Source: Coemansia sp. RSA 922
Taxonomy: Eukaryota > Kickxellomycota > Kickxellomycetes > Kickxellales > Kickxellaceae
DNA length: 13,823 nt
NCBI GenBank assembly: GCA_027577415.1
Contig: JANBQS010000665.1
Coordinates: 1-13,823, forward strand
Direction: 5' to 3'
Part shown: piece by piece, positions 1 through 8,940 of the stretch
How the letters are laid out: the number at the start of each line of letters is the position of its first letter
Position numbering within the stretch: the first letter of the stretch is position 1
Notes under the pieces: generated by a model
What the model saw: only the letters and a program-made list of their open reading frames with translations
Databases searched by the model: none
Told to the model about the DNA's origin: nothing
Program-made: the position numbers and the translations under genes

Positions 1-1517
1 GCATCGTCGAGGCTGTGCACCTGTCCGTCCTTGTGAATTGTGCGCCAGGGGAACTTGCATACCTCGCCCTTGCAGTCATGTAGCACCGCCACTAGCGCAT
101 CCAAACGGTCCAATAGCTTGCGGTCTGCAGCCGGGTACTTGTTGGTCAGCTGGTACGGGTCAACTTTCATGTCGTAGAATTCGTGCTCGTGAGTACACCA
201 CACCGAGTAGTAAAGGTCGTGCTTCTGGCTAATCAGGCGTAGAGCCTTATATGAGTTCTTCTTGTTCTTGAGCTTGGAACCTCCCTCTGTGAATTGGTTG
301 CTCCAGAACTCGACGTTAAACGACTCGGTGTGCTCAGGGTCGAACAGTGAAGTGGCGTCTAGGTTGGTTGGCCGCTTGATGCCCGCTAGATCGAGCACAG
401 TTGCCGGGAAGTGTGAGTGGGTCGCCGGGTTGGTCTTGATCTGCTTCTTTGCAATACCCGGACCGCGGATGATGAACGGGATGTTGATGTCATTCTCGAT
501 TGGCGTCTGCTTGCCTGCGAACAACCGGTGCTGTCCCAAGTGGTAGCCGTTATCCGTCGTGTAGACTAGGTACGTGTTGTCTAGCAAGTCGTTGGCCGCC
601 AACTTCTTCACTACGCTGTCCACCAACTCGTCAGTCGCTTGCAAGGAGCGCAGCCGCTGCCGGTAGTGGTGGTCAATCTCTTCAACTTGGAGCGGCGACA
701 ACAGCGGCAAGTCGCCAATCCACCCGACCTTGTCCTGTACCGCGGGATTAAAGTTGGGTGTGCGCGGTACCTTGGCATCAGGGAACAAGTGCTTGTGTCT
801 GTCGGCGGGCACTGGAGGCGTGAAGGTACCATCTTCCTGGATTTCGTCGTGAGGAGCGGTTGGCGAGATGACGAGCAAGAATGGATTATCACCCTCTTTC
901 TTCTTCTCCACTAGCGCATCAATTCGCGCCAGCGACTTGTTCAAAATCAGATCAGTCTGGTACACGCCCGGGAACGCTTCGAGTGGTCCGCCGTTCAAAG
1001 AGAATATCGGATTGGTAAAGTTGTAAATACCAGGGCTCACCAATGGTTCGAAATGGTCCCATCCCTTGGGTGCAACCGTGTTATCCTTGTTAACGCCGTT
1101 GATAAACTTGCCAATATAATGGTTGCTGTACCCTTCTTCTTGTAACCAGACTGGCAGCCAGCTGTCGTCGAGATGTCCGGCTTGGAACTTGTAGTAGGAT
1201 CCGTGGGGCCGCGACTCGTCCGTGACATTGTGGTTGTGAGCAAACTGGCCTAACCACAGTGAAACGCGCGATGGGCAGCACATTGCCGATGTCGTGTAGT
1301 ACTTTGTAAACGACGTTCCCTCATCGATAAAGTGGCGCTTGACGTATGGCTGGTAGTCGAGCGAGTTCATGAGCTGGTCTTGATCGTCGGTCAAAATCAC
1401 CACAAAATTGGGCTTCTTGTGCGTGACGGGCGGCTGTGGCGACACACACTTGTTTGGCGCGCCAAATGACTGGCCTGATAGTAGCAGGCCAACCAAGCTA
1501 ATAGAAGCTAGCTTCAT
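1..1517 (-). CDS. Secreted arylsulfatase (fungal sulfatase family), 3' end cut by the window edge
   Basis: Reading leftward from the ATG at 1515-1517, the frame stays open for 505 codons to the window edge, so the C-terminus is missing. Residues 1-20 form a hydrophobic signal peptide (MKLASISLVGLLLSGQSFGA). Sulfatase active-site elements appear in order: TDDQD at 43-47 (metal-binding Asp pair), CCPSR at 80-84 (C-x-P-x-R, whose first Cys becomes formylglycine in this family), a YIGK lysine, APH within the motif PTAPHDE, D322-N323 of TTDNGYHLGQ (metal ligands), and K336. GQFAHNHNVTD after the formylglycine site and the late YDMKVDPYQLTN stretch are typical of fungal arylsulfatases and close to N-acetylglucosamine-6-sulfatase. 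It should hydrolyse sulfate esters outside the cell or in the vacuole; the exact substrate cannot be read. Fungal relatives are usually near 600 residues, so perhaps 60-130 residues lie outside. No intron is needed in the visible part. A TATA-like site lies about 90 nt upstream. Confidence 0.93.
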   Translation of the reverse strand, partial: MKLASISLVGLLLSGQSFGAPNKCVSPQPPVTHKKPNFVVILTDDQDQLMNSLDYQPYVKRHFIDEGTSFTKYYTTSAMCCPSRVSLWLGQFAHNHNVTDESRPHGSYYKFQAGHLDDSWLPVWLQEEGYSNHYIGKFINGVNKDNTVAPKGWDHFEPLVSPGIYNFTNPIFSLNGGPLEAFPGVYQTDLILNKSLARIDALVEKKKEGDNPFLLVISPTAPHDEIQEDGTFTPPVPADRHKHLFPDAKVPRTPNFNPAVQDKVGWIGDLPLLSPLQVEEIDHHYRQRLRSLQATDELVDSVVKKLAANDLLDNTYLVYTTDNGYHLGQHRLFAGKQTPIENDINIPFIIRGPGIAKKQIKTNPATHSHFPATVLDLAGIKRPTNLDATSLFDPEHTESFNVEFWSNQFTEGGSKLKNKKNSYKALRLISQKHDLYYSVWCTHEHEFYDMKVDPYQLTNKYPAADRKLLDRLDALVAVLHDCKGEVCKFPWRTIHKDGQVHSLDD

Positions 1518-2151
1518 AATTGATTGAGAAATAGAGAGTAAGCTTAAAAGGCAATATCAGAACGGATGAGTTTAATAGTTAAAAGCCGTGTAGTCACCAG
1601 CTCACTTTATATACACATGTTTTTTTTGGACTCGGCATTGTTTACATACACAACTTTTTGCAAAGTTATTATTCTAATGGCCCTTGAGCAATGCTGTGGT
1701 TTGTCAATATTGCGATTTAGATGGACGATGGTGCAATTGGTTTCGACGATCGAAGTTTTTTTTGGGAAGATCTCTAGAATAATTCTTGCAATTAGCCGGA
1801 ACCGAGATTCCTATAATACGCAAGATGTCGCAATTACGCTTTGCTCTCGAGTGCGGCTTTTTCTGACAGAATCAACGATGACCTCCTAATTCGGCAAAAA
1901 AAAAGTGGAATGTCCGTTTATAGACGCTTGCGTGATAACTCTTGTAAATGGCTAGCACTTTCCCACGAATACGTGTCAATGGGTAATGGAATTAATGATG
2001 AACTTGCTTGTCGCTATCATCTTGGGCAAATCCCCAATTCACGCCCATTATCCAGCTGTGATGATAACTCGTGATAATCATGGTAGGGACCAAGTGAGCG
2101 CTCCACCAAATAAAATATAAAAAAAGTGGAATCTCGTATACATTATTTGCT
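1518..2151. other. Divergent intergenic region between the arylsulfatase and STN1
   Basis: A 634-nt AT-rich stretch with no supported gene. The open frames in it are short, low in complexity and match no family I know. It must hold the promoters of both flanking genes. It contains a TATA-like site for the sulfatase (1605-1611), an A/T-rich TAAAATATAAAAA run (2111-2123) just ahead of the STN1 start, and two copies of an A-run followed by GTGGAAT (ending at 1911 and 2132). Confidence 0.6.
1605..1611 (-). promoter_or_regulatory. TATA-like box of the arylsulfatase gene
   Basis: On the minus strand this reads TATAAAG within TGTATATAAAGTGAG, ending 88 nt upstream of the sulfatase ATG. Position and sequence suit a fungal core promoter. 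The assignment rests on sequence only. Confidence 0.4.
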
Positions 2152-2699
2152 ATGAATCTCGATAACACGCCATGCACGAGGCCGCCCGAAGACTGGGGTC
2201 TTGATCCGTTGTTCTGGGTATCAGCAAAGCTGTTTATTGGAGACCTTCATCTCGCCATACCCAGCGATCTGACCTCGGTGTATTTTATCGGCAACCAGCA
2301 CATTGTTCGCAGCGTCGAGATAGTAGGCATTGTAGTCTCTGTCAGCACACGGTCGCTAAAGCTAACTGAATACCTTGGTAGGTTGATCTTTGTAAAAATT
2401 TATTGTTATTGCAGTCAGTAAGGATTGTAGTTGGCTAAATTATATGCTTTGTAGTTGACGATGGAACTGGCATTATCCTTTGCGCCGAGTTTACCACACC
2501 CGAGGAGCAAAGCGACCCAGAGACTAGGTATAGCCATCCCTTGGGCGAAACGGTGCTCATAGAGGGAAGGTTGAGCGACTTTAGAAATGAGCGCCAAGTC
2601 ATTATCCGCTCTATAAAGTCTATCGATCCAAACCAGGAAACACTCGGCTGGCTTGAGCGACTAGCCCTGCGTGACAATTTAGCATCGCCATATATCTGA
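2152..2699 (+). CDS. STN1: STN1-like telomere-capping OB-fold protein (CST complex), two exons
   Basis: Exon 1 is 2152-2377 and exon 2 is 2455-2699. The intron 2378-2454 (77 nt) starts GTAGGT, ends TTTGTAG and has a CTAAAT branch-like site; the join rebuilds one valine codon and gives 156 residues. The protein carries the STN1 N-terminal OB-fold signature: WGLDPLFWVSAKLFIGDL (15-32), VYFIGNQHIVRSVEIVGIVV (43-62), and VDDGTG (76-81) on the next strand, then an acidic loop, VLIEGRLSDFRNERQVIIRS and a helix with LGWLERL. STN1 binds TEN1 and single-stranded telomeric or replicating DNA in the CST complex. The order WGLDP, GNxxI, VDDGTG matches STN1 rather than TEN1 or RPA32. STN1 of human and fission yeast is longer than 300 residues and has C-terminal winged helices. 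This copy stops right after the OB fold, 51 nt before the stop of the convergent BAP31 gene, so the winged helices appear to be absent. Confidence 0.82.
2378..2454 (+). other. Intron of the STN1-like gene
   Basis: The 77-nt intron has donor G|GTAGGT and acceptor TTTGTAG|TT. Read through, it meets a stop and breaks the OB fold between TEYL and DDGTG. Spliced, it restores the family motif VDDGTG with a phase-1 junction. Confidence 0.8.
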
Positions 2700-2750
2700 A
2701 AAAGGGTAACTAATAGTATCCCAAATGAAACATTTAAAAAAAAAAGACTA

Positions 2751-3609
2751 CTATGCGTCCTTCTTGGACTCACTGGCAGCACCGAGCTTCTTGCGCAGTC
2801 CCTCGCACTCATCTGCCAAGCGCATGTACTCCTTGTGACTCGAGTCAGCCTGCTTCTTCAGGGTCTCCATATCGCGGTCCTTCTTCTTCAGTTCATCCAG
2901 CTCCTTGCGCGCATCAGCCAATTGCCCCTTCAGCCGCTCATTCTCAGCCTTGCTAGATCCAGGTCCCGAGGTTGTTACCCTAGGAGTGGAGCCTGCCTCG
3001 GCAGCGCCTTCGCCAGAAACAAGCTGGGCGATAAGCGAGTGTGTGGATATCAGAATCAGACCCAGGAACATGGTAATACCCGTAAGATATGTGTTGCGCT
3101 GAGCGTAGAACTGCTGGACCCTCATCTGGCACAGTGCGTGCTCGTCGACCAGTCTCGTCTTGTGCTTTTCCTGGTCAACCTTGCGTAGACGCATGACGGC
3201 GTCACAGAACAAGAGCAGGATGAATCCAAAGGCGATGCGCACACCATAGAGAACCCGCTGAGCAACCACTGACCGCGATGACCACGTAATCATGGCTCTC
3301 TTCCACCGAGTAGGCATAGGAAGCTACACAGCCAATAATACAAATGCAAACATATAACCCGTTTCAATTCAGTGTAGTTTTTTTCTTTCGGACTTTTAAA
3401 GTGCAACTCCTTCCAAACAAATATCAACATACAATGAGAAGAACGAATACGAATATCTACATGTATGTGATACACAAAAGTACATCAAATAGAGTCAAGT
3501 TTGTTCATTAGCATATGTGTTGCTGTCACCTCAAGCTCGAAATATCCTTTGAAGCTCTTACCTCTGCTATCAGCAGCGCAAACACGCCAGTGTATTGGAG
3601 CGTAGCCAT
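2751..3609 (-). CDS. BAP31: BAP31/YET-family ER membrane protein, three exons including a 24-nt micro-exon
   Basis: On the minus strand the exons are 3562-3609 (MATLQYTGVFALLIAE), 3433-3456 (IFVFVLLI) and 2751-3323, all joined in phase 0, giving 214 residues. Introns are 3457-3561 (GTAAGA...GTAG, with a GCTAATG branch site) and 3324-3432 (GTATGT...GTGTAG). The spliced N-terminus aligns with BAP31 as a first membrane segment (about 7-26) followed by LPMPTRWKR. A second segment (about 48-67, FGFILLLFCDAVMRL) and a third (about 103-126) follow, then a charged coiled coil (about 146-206). The last residues, KKDA, form a KKxx ER-retrieval signal. Family members sit in the ER membrane and assist export or quality control of membrane proteins. 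The long third exon alone lacks membrane segment 1, so an annotation starting at the ATG at 3317 would be wrong. NUS1 lies 219 nt upstream on the same strand. Confidence 0.88.
3433..3456 (-). other. 24-nt micro-exon of the BAP31-like gene
   Basis: This is the second exon, encoding IFVFVLLI. It is preceded by ATGTAG and followed by the donor GTATGT. It completes transmembrane segment 1 exactly where BAP31 relatives have a run of aliphatic residues before the LP/IP loop. At 24 nt with phase-0 borders, skipping it would keep the frame. Confidence 0.78.
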
Positions 3610-3828
3610 GATTTTGCTTCAAAGTATTTGCTTGTATCTAAAATCGAGTATAAAAAGAGATAAATAAATTCAAAGTAGCCAAGAGAAGAGAAAAGCTGCA
3701 AAATTTGTAGCCACCGAAAAAAACCCCCTTATCCAAGTTTTTGGATTACATGACATCACATTACGCCAAGCCCAGCTTTTCAAGGTAGCCAATAGGGTAG
3801 CTCCATGTCTATTCTACTACAAAATAGT

Positions 3829-4938
3829 TTACTTGCCCCAGCGCTTCTCAATATTCGCATAGCTGGCAAAGGCAGACAGCACGGCATTGCCCAAGCTTCG
3901 CGCCGTTGCAGACCCAACCTGGAACACCTCTGAGTTTTGCAACTGCCACGGTGGAAAATCAGGAATGCACACCAAGTCGTCGTAGAGTAGCACCAAGTCG
4001 GGGTGCTGGTGCCCAGCAGCGTCCACGAGCTTTGTTGCTACGCAAGGTTCGTCGACTGAGCTGGATGGCAGGCGCCCGCACTCTGCCTGGCCGGCCAACT
4101 CATGCGCCAAGCGTGCTAGCGCAGGGTACCCATTGTCGCGCGACCATAATGAAACGTGCAAAGAGAGCGGACGCTCAGTGTGAAGATCGGCATCTGCGTC
4201 CATGTCATCGCCGCCCGAGTACTCTACGTGGTCTCCGTCATCCAGGCAAATACGCGCCATGCGGCCATTGGCGGCGACGCGCTGGGTCATGCTCGACTTG
4301 CGCAGGCGGTAGGCAATCTCATCAAATGATGTCTTCAAGCTGCCTACAAAAGCAAAGCGTGGAGTGTCGTGATGTTAGCTGATGTTCTTGCTTTAGCCAT
4401 GACCCGCGCCATACAAGCACTGACATATGTGGCGTGGGGGGTTTTTTTGCACTAGTGTCTGTCCGCTAGACTTACCATTTCTCGTGTACACGGTCAAGCG
4501 TGGCACCTTTGCCAAGAGTGCACATGTGCACAGTGTTTCCACAGCATCCACTTCGCAAGCCATTGTACCTCCCTGGCCACACTCGTTGGTCTCAGGAAGA
4601 ATGACAGCAAAGTGCTCTGGTCGCTGCGGAAGCGACTGTAGAAAATCCGCCAAGTGCTGGCGCTTCTCGGTCAGTTCCTCAGTATCGTCACCCTGTAGCA
4701 GTTCCTGGACATCGAGCTCGGCCTGGCTAAGCGAGTTTTGCACCCAAGCCTGAAATGATCGGTGGATAGTGAACGCCAAGTGAGCAACACGCAGAATAAG
4801 CACACACAGGCCGTCACACAGCTGTTGCCAGGCGTTCCTCTTCTGTGCCTTGCTCGTTACTTTTTGGTCGCCATTCCCGCCCACATGTGCTAGCGCCGCC
4901 AGCAGCAATATAGTAACAAGCCAAACCGCCGCCGACAT
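3829..4938 (-). CDS. NUS1: NUS1/Nogo-B receptor subunit of dehydrodolichyl diphosphate synthase, two exons
   Basis: Minus-strand exons 4476-4938 and 3829-4343 are joined across a 132-nt intron (4344-4475; donor GTAAGT, CAGCTAACATC branch site, acceptor TTTTGTAG), giving 325 residues. The join yields VYTRNG|SLKTSFDEI, as in NUS1 proteins. Residues 3-19 form an N-terminal membrane anchor and a second hydrophobic stretch lies near 43-58. RPEHFAVILPETN (106-118) begins the cis-prenyltransferase-like fold. HPDLVLLYDDLV followed by PPWQLQNSEVF is the late core, and the protein ends YANIEKRWGK. The terminal R322-x-G324 motif is the one NUS1/NgBR contributes to catalysis. The subunit pairs with the RER2/SRT1-type catalytic partner in the ER to make the dolichol backbone. 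The frame is open further upstream without an ATG, so the start at 4938 is well supported. The segment from about 172 to 265 is acidic and variable. Confidence 0.88.
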
Positions 4939-5282
4939 TAAGACAAATACGAATTTCAAGTCAACGAAGCAGATAAAGGCAGAGCTAATAGCATAGAAAA
5001 AAAATCGAATGAGCAAAGGAAGAAGATAGGGAAGGCTTTTCCAGTGTTATGCAGGAGATACACAGAAATCAGCTTCGATTGGGAATCTGCGCGCACATTC
5101 TTGAGCTTTAAATAGTTTCGGCTCAGCTTAGTCCGGCCTGATTTGGTCCATTGGCAGTAACCGCTAGTCGCAGTAGCTGGCAAAATGAAGCGTGTGTGGG
5201 GGAGAACCATGAAGCGCTTTTATCTTCCCCAGACTATCGTTTCATTGATCAATTGTTTTCTTAATCAGCACCAACTCTTACC
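4939..5282. other. Divergent intergenic region between NUS1 and the BtuF-like gene
   Basis: A 344-nt stretch with no supported gene. It should carry both promoters and 5' leaders. An ATG at 5185 opens a short frame that ends within the downstream gene's intron. It is not in frame with the BtuF-like start and has no family features. I see no convincing TATA box or other element. Confidence 0.5.
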
Positions 5283-6330
5283 ATGTCTAGCAGTCGCGTA
5301 CGGGTCATGTCGCTGCTGCCGTCAGCAACTGAGATCATATGCGCAATACCAGGCAAGTCCCAGCAGACGCATACACAAATTGTACCGACTATCCATGAGC
5401 TCATAGGTTGCCTCCGTCTTTCTTGTTGGCACTAAAGAATAAATAGGCGGAAAAGAGCTGCTGGTGGCTCGCAGCTCAGAGGACGACTATCCTTCAGACA
5501 TTGCACACTTGCCAACAGTAATCGACCCGATAATCCAGTTCACAAGTTTGGCCGACGTTGATAAACAGGTCGTCGACAAGATGAAGGAGCTAGGCACCCT
5601 TTACGTAGTCGATAAGAGTCGAATTGAAGCTCTCGCTCCTGACGTGATCCTCACTCAGGATCTCTGCCGAGTGTGCTCAGTAGACCTGATGACTGTCGAG
5701 CGCATTGCCCAGAACATGGATCCCCGCCCAACTGTTCTCAATCTGAGTCCCACCTGCATCGAGAACATGCTCGACAACATAACGGAGGTTGGCAATACAG
5801 TCGGTTTAAATTCTCAAGCAGCAGCATATAGAGGTTCCTTGGAAGACCGCATTGCGCGAGTAAGACTGAATGTTGAGCAGCATGCCGCAGGTCAGCCTAG
5901 ACTGCGGGTCTTGTGCTTGGACTGGGTCAACCCGTATATTGTCGGTGGACACTGGATGCCGCAGATCATCGACTGGGCTGGCGGTATCAGTCTGCTGAGC
6001 CTGCTAGTGACTGATGAGCAAGGACACCGCCGTGGTGAGGGCGCGAAAAGGGTCTCAGCTGATGATATTGTAGCTGCCAACCCAGACATTATCATCATTG
6101 CTGCCTGTGGACTCGACTTGGCCACACTGCGCAAGGAAATTGATGACATTAGTGAAAATTCCGAGTGGTTAGCTGTACGCGCAGCTGCACCACGCATAGT
6201 CATTTGCGACGGTCACCACTACTTTAACCGCCCAGGTCCTCGCCTAATCGACACGCTAGAGTTTGTTGCTGGCATCTCTCACTCCATCTCAGCGCTCATC
6301 CCGTCTGACCTTCCTTACCAAGAGCTGTAG
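5283..6330 (+). CDS. BtuF-like periplasmic-binding-protein-fold protein without a signal peptide, two exons
   Basis: Exon 1 (5283-5352) encodes MSSSRVRVMSLLPSATEIIC followed by AIP. Exon 2 is 5447-6330. A 94-nt GC-AG intron separates them and the split codon restores Gly24, giving 317 residues. Hallmarks of COG0614 cobalamin-type binding proteins run in order: RVxSLLPSATEI (5-18), VARSSEDDYP (30-39, the VGxSHECDYP position), LTQDLCRVCSVD (92-103), GGHWMPQIIDWAGG (190-203), then NPDIIIIAACG in the second lobe. In bacteria such proteins deliver corrinoids or iron chelates to an ABC importer. Here there is no secretion signal, lipobox or membrane segment, and no transporter nearby, so a cytosolic role is likely and the ligand is unknown. 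The intron and the fungal neighbours show it is a resident nuclear gene rather than contamination. Related signal-less proteins are known in some eukaryotes. The 3' end lies 42 nt from the convergent AKR1 stop. Confidence 0.85.
5353..5446 (+). other. GC-AG intron of the BtuF-like gene
   Basis: The donor reads CCAG|GCAAGT, a close match to the strict consensus of the rare GC-AG class, and the acceptor is AAATAG|GC. The intron contains stops in the gene's frame. Joining 5352 to 5447 gives Pro-Gly-Gly-Lys-Glu-Leu, which restores the family spacing between the SATEI motif and the EDDYP motif. A CTAAAG branch-like site lies 15-20 nt before the acceptor. Confidence 0.75.
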
Positions 6331-6372
6331 TGAAATATATATAAAAGTGACACGCAATATTGGAGGTAGTAT

Positions 6373-8940
6373 TCATGCTGCGACATTCAGCGATACGTGT
6401 GCAGAGTCGGACAATGGCTCGATCTGAGGCGCTGAAGGTGGTTGGTACGGTGCAAGCTCAGAAAGCTCCATGACGCTAAGCCAGTTCGTTCCAGCAAGCT
6501 TGCCCTCGGCCTCGCTAGTCCAGAATCCAAGACAGTTGTCAACAGCACCAAAGCTATAGGGGTTGCCACCCCTCGCTCCAGCTGCTTCTGCACTGCGGAG
6601 GCTAGCGTAGCCAATATTCCGCATGGCAAATGAATGCTGGCCGTCTCTTTGATTTTGCGGCAATAGATCGCCCGATGACGCTGTGCTAGACCGAGAGATC
6701 TGGCCTGGTACCGTCTCAGTTCCAGTGCTGGGTTCTGCCTCGACTTCAGGCTGTGCTACGGCAGATGTGGTCATCGTCCGATCTCCCGAGGCAACGGAAC
6801 CACCTAGGCCCAGGATAAGCCTGCGCAGACCTCTGGCTGTCTTTGTGACTAGTCCGCCCTTGCGCTGCCCATGCCTGTGGCCGCATTGTTTTCCGTCCTT
6901 GCCTACGCGAGGTGCTACTCTCGAGTAGCCGGTTTGAGACTCGTTGGTGGTATTTCCTTGCATTACCTGGACCAACTGTGCAATCAAGAGGAAGGTTGCC
7001 CAGATGCAGTTCACTCCGATCCAGATACTCGTCACCATCGTCCAAGAGTCCGACTGGAACAGCCCGCATGCATAGTTGGTCAAGAGGCAAGGCTGGCCAG
7101 GGATAGGGTCATAGACGACAAACATGCTGCCCATATATCTGCTGACCAACGCGATATAAAAGCAGATACCGGGGCACAGGAATATCAAGAAGAGCATAAA
7201 ATAGCGGTGGTTGTGGAGCCCGACGCAGTTGTGTGTCCACGGGCAGTGGTGGTCAAAGCGGGCCACGCAGCGGTTGCACACGCGGCAGTGCTTTGAGCGC
7301 AAGGGACGAGCGTTAAGACAGGTGCGGCAAAAGTGGTCAAAGTCGAGCGTATTGCTAGCCGCCAATCTGCGTACTACCGGCTCAGCCGAGAGCAGATCCT
7401 CGTTGCGCTGAATGTACCCCGGATTTGAGAATAGCGCCTTGTAGAAAAAGTACATACACGAGCCAAACGCCCACATCATGACCACATTCATTATCTTGTG
7501 CGTTGGGATGACATGCCCGTCAATCGTGCCACGAGTGGTTACTGGCAGCACACGAGTGACCCAGGTAACTAGAATGAACAGCGCCGACGACTGGAATATC
7601 ACAGACATGTATGGAAGCCCTTGTAGTTGTTGGGGGCTACGCGATCGAGCGATGAACTTTAGAACTGTATAGTGCATAGCGGCTAAAATCGCTACACCAA
7701 GGGGGACACCGACAAACCATGGGTACAGCGAGGCTGCCAGCAGCGCGAGCCAAATGCCCAGCGTCGGAATCACCGACCCACCAATATCCCTGCGCAGCGA
7801 CCTCCCAGACAACATGTAGCCAGGGTCCTCAATGAAGCGCATGTCCTCGGCGCTCTTGATCTGCTTGTTCAAGTCGGCAACGAATCCATAAATGGTAGCC
7901 GCGTCTTTCGGCGATAGACCGCTGTCACTTGCGGAGCCGAGCTGCATGCCATATGCGTCTGTAGTTCCAAAGTCCTTCAGCTTTGGGTCGGCTCCCTTTG
8001 CCAGTAGCGTATCGACTATACGGCCGCTTCCAATCATCAGGGCATAGTGCAATGGGGTCTTGCCATTGTTGTCTTGTGCGTTGACATTGGCGCCGATACG
8101 GATGAGGAGCTCGACTATCTCAGGCTTGCTCTGATATGTGGCCCACATCAGTGGCGTGACTCCGCCGCCATCGCCAACGTCAACTGAGCCTCCAAGCGCT
8201 ACTAATTGGGTGCAAGCGACAAAGATGACCACTGGAATCGATACTGCGTGCACTGCTGCGTGTAGGGCTGTGTTTCCACTCGAGTCCCTAAGCGCAAGAT
8301 TGGCGCCATTATCGATTAGGTATGTGATAGCATCGAGGTTGCCTTGCGAAATGGCCCAGAACAAGGGCGTGGCCGCGTAGTTTGCACTGAGTACGTTGAC
8401 GTTGGCGCCTTGCTCCTCTACTAGATACCTCAGTACTCGCAGTTGACGAGTACGGGTAGCCCAGTGCAATGCGGTGTTACCTCCCGAGTCTTCTTGCTCA
8501 GGCCGCATACCCTTGGTCTCCACAAAGTTGCGAACTGTATCTACGTCGTCCTGGCGTGCTGCCTCCCAGAAGGCATCCTCTTCGGGCGGTGGAGCCTCGG
8601 CACCAGGCGTTGTTGAGCTGTCGATTACACCAACTGCGTCGGCTTTGGACACCTCGCTTTGTGCTGCTGCCTTGGCTGCTGTGAAATGTGCCCTAGACAG
8701 CGAGCTAGTTGTTTTCGTTGCCGCTGTTACTCCTGATGGCTTGTCGCGTGAGTCAGTGCTGGTTCTACTGCTTCCATCCTTAGTTTTACTGCCATCATCG
8801 TCGTTGTCGTCATCATCACCGCTGCCGGTTGGCTCTGTGCGGGCCAGTTCGGCGCTGGTTGCGGCCACTACTGTCTCTGCCATCGAGGCAGCCTCTGTTT
8901 TGTCAGCTCTAGCGGACTTTGCTGCGCTTGGCCGTGTCAT
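6373..8940 (-). CDS. AKR1: AKR1-type ankyrin-repeat DHHC palmitoyltransferase
   Basis: An uninterrupted 855-codon frame. The N-terminus is Ser/Thr/Asp-rich, with a poly-Asp tract near residue 40. Ankyrin repeats cover about 120-322 ([51 protein letters not shown]). Two membrane segments fill about 390-425, with others near 440-460 and 485-505. The Cys-rich domain spans 534-585 with [13 protein letters not shown] and the catalytic DHHC at 563-566 (nucleophile C566), then two more membrane segments. [15 protein letters not shown] near the C-terminus is typical of AKR1. The enzyme S-acylates cytosolic-face Cys residues of Golgi and endosomal client proteins. Budding-yeast Akr1 has DHYC, whereas this one keeps canonical DHHC. 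The ATG at 8940 is chosen because the frame upstream, open to 9153, lacks AKR1 features. A pyrimidine run ending TCAG (8967) just upstream could mark a leader intron. Length is somewhat above the yeast protein (764). Confidence 0.95.
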   Translation of the reverse strand: MTRPSAAKSARADKTEAASMAETVVAATSAELARTEPTGSGDDDDNDDDGSKTKDGSSRTSTDSRDKPSGVTAATKTTSSLSRAHFTAAKAAAQSEVSKADAVGVIDSSTTPGAEAPPPEEDAFWEAARQDDVDTVRNFVETKGMRPEQEDSGGNTALHWATRTRQLRVLRYLVEEQGANVNVLSANYAATPLFWAISQGNLDAITYLIDNGANLALRDSSGNTALHAAVHAVSIPVVIFVACTQLVALGGSVDVGDGGGVTPLMWATYQSKPEIVELLIRIGANVNAQDNNGKTPLHYALMIGSGRIVDTLLAKGADPKLKDFGTTDAYGMQLGSASDSGLSPKDAATIYGFVADLNKQIKSAEDMRFIEDPGYMLSGRSLRRDIGGSVIPTLGIWLALLAASLYPWFVGVPLGVAILAAMHYTVLKFIARSRSPQQLQGLPYMSVIFQSSALFILVTWVTRVLPVTTRGTIDGHVIPTHKIMNVVMMWAFGSCMYFFYKALFSNPGYIQRNEDLLSAEPVVRRLAASNTLDFDHFCRTCLNARPLRSKHCRVCNRCVARFDHHCPWTHNCVGLHNHRYFMLFLIFLCPGICFYIALVSRYMGSMFVVYDPIPGQPCLLTNYACGLFQSDSWTMVTSIWIGVNCIWATFLLIAQLVQVMQGNTTNESQTGYSRVAPRVGKDGKQCGHRHGQRKGGLVTKTARGLRRLILGLGGSVASGDRTMTTSAVAQPEVEAEPSTGTETVPGQISRSSTASSGDLLPQNQRDGQHSFAMRNIGYASLRSAEAAGARGGNPYSFGAVDNCLGFWTSEAEGKLAGTNWLSVMELSELAPYQPPSAPQIEPLSDSAHVSLNVAA

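Noticed and set aside
1566..1889. A 107-codon plus-strand frame upstream of STN1
   Set aside because: Composition is typical of AT-rich noncoding DNA, no family features are visible, and it lies in the divergent promoter region.
2700..2750. An additional STN1 exon between its stop and the BAP31 stop
   Set aside because: Only 51 mostly A-rich bases are available and none encodes a winged-helix-like segment.
3324..3360. Hydrophobic in-frame reading (MFAFVLLAV then TAG) directly before BAP31 exon 3, resembling membrane segment 1
   Set aside because: It ends in a stop at the acceptor and has no AG acceptor in front of it. The T-rich end of an intron easily codes for Phe/Leu/Val. The micro-exon at 3433-3456 fits with proper splice sites on both sides.
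5185..5406. A short plus-strand frame starting ahead of the BtuF-like gene
   Set aside because: It reads the BtuF exon 1 in the wrong frame and ends inside the intron. The frame from 5283 contains the conserved motif.
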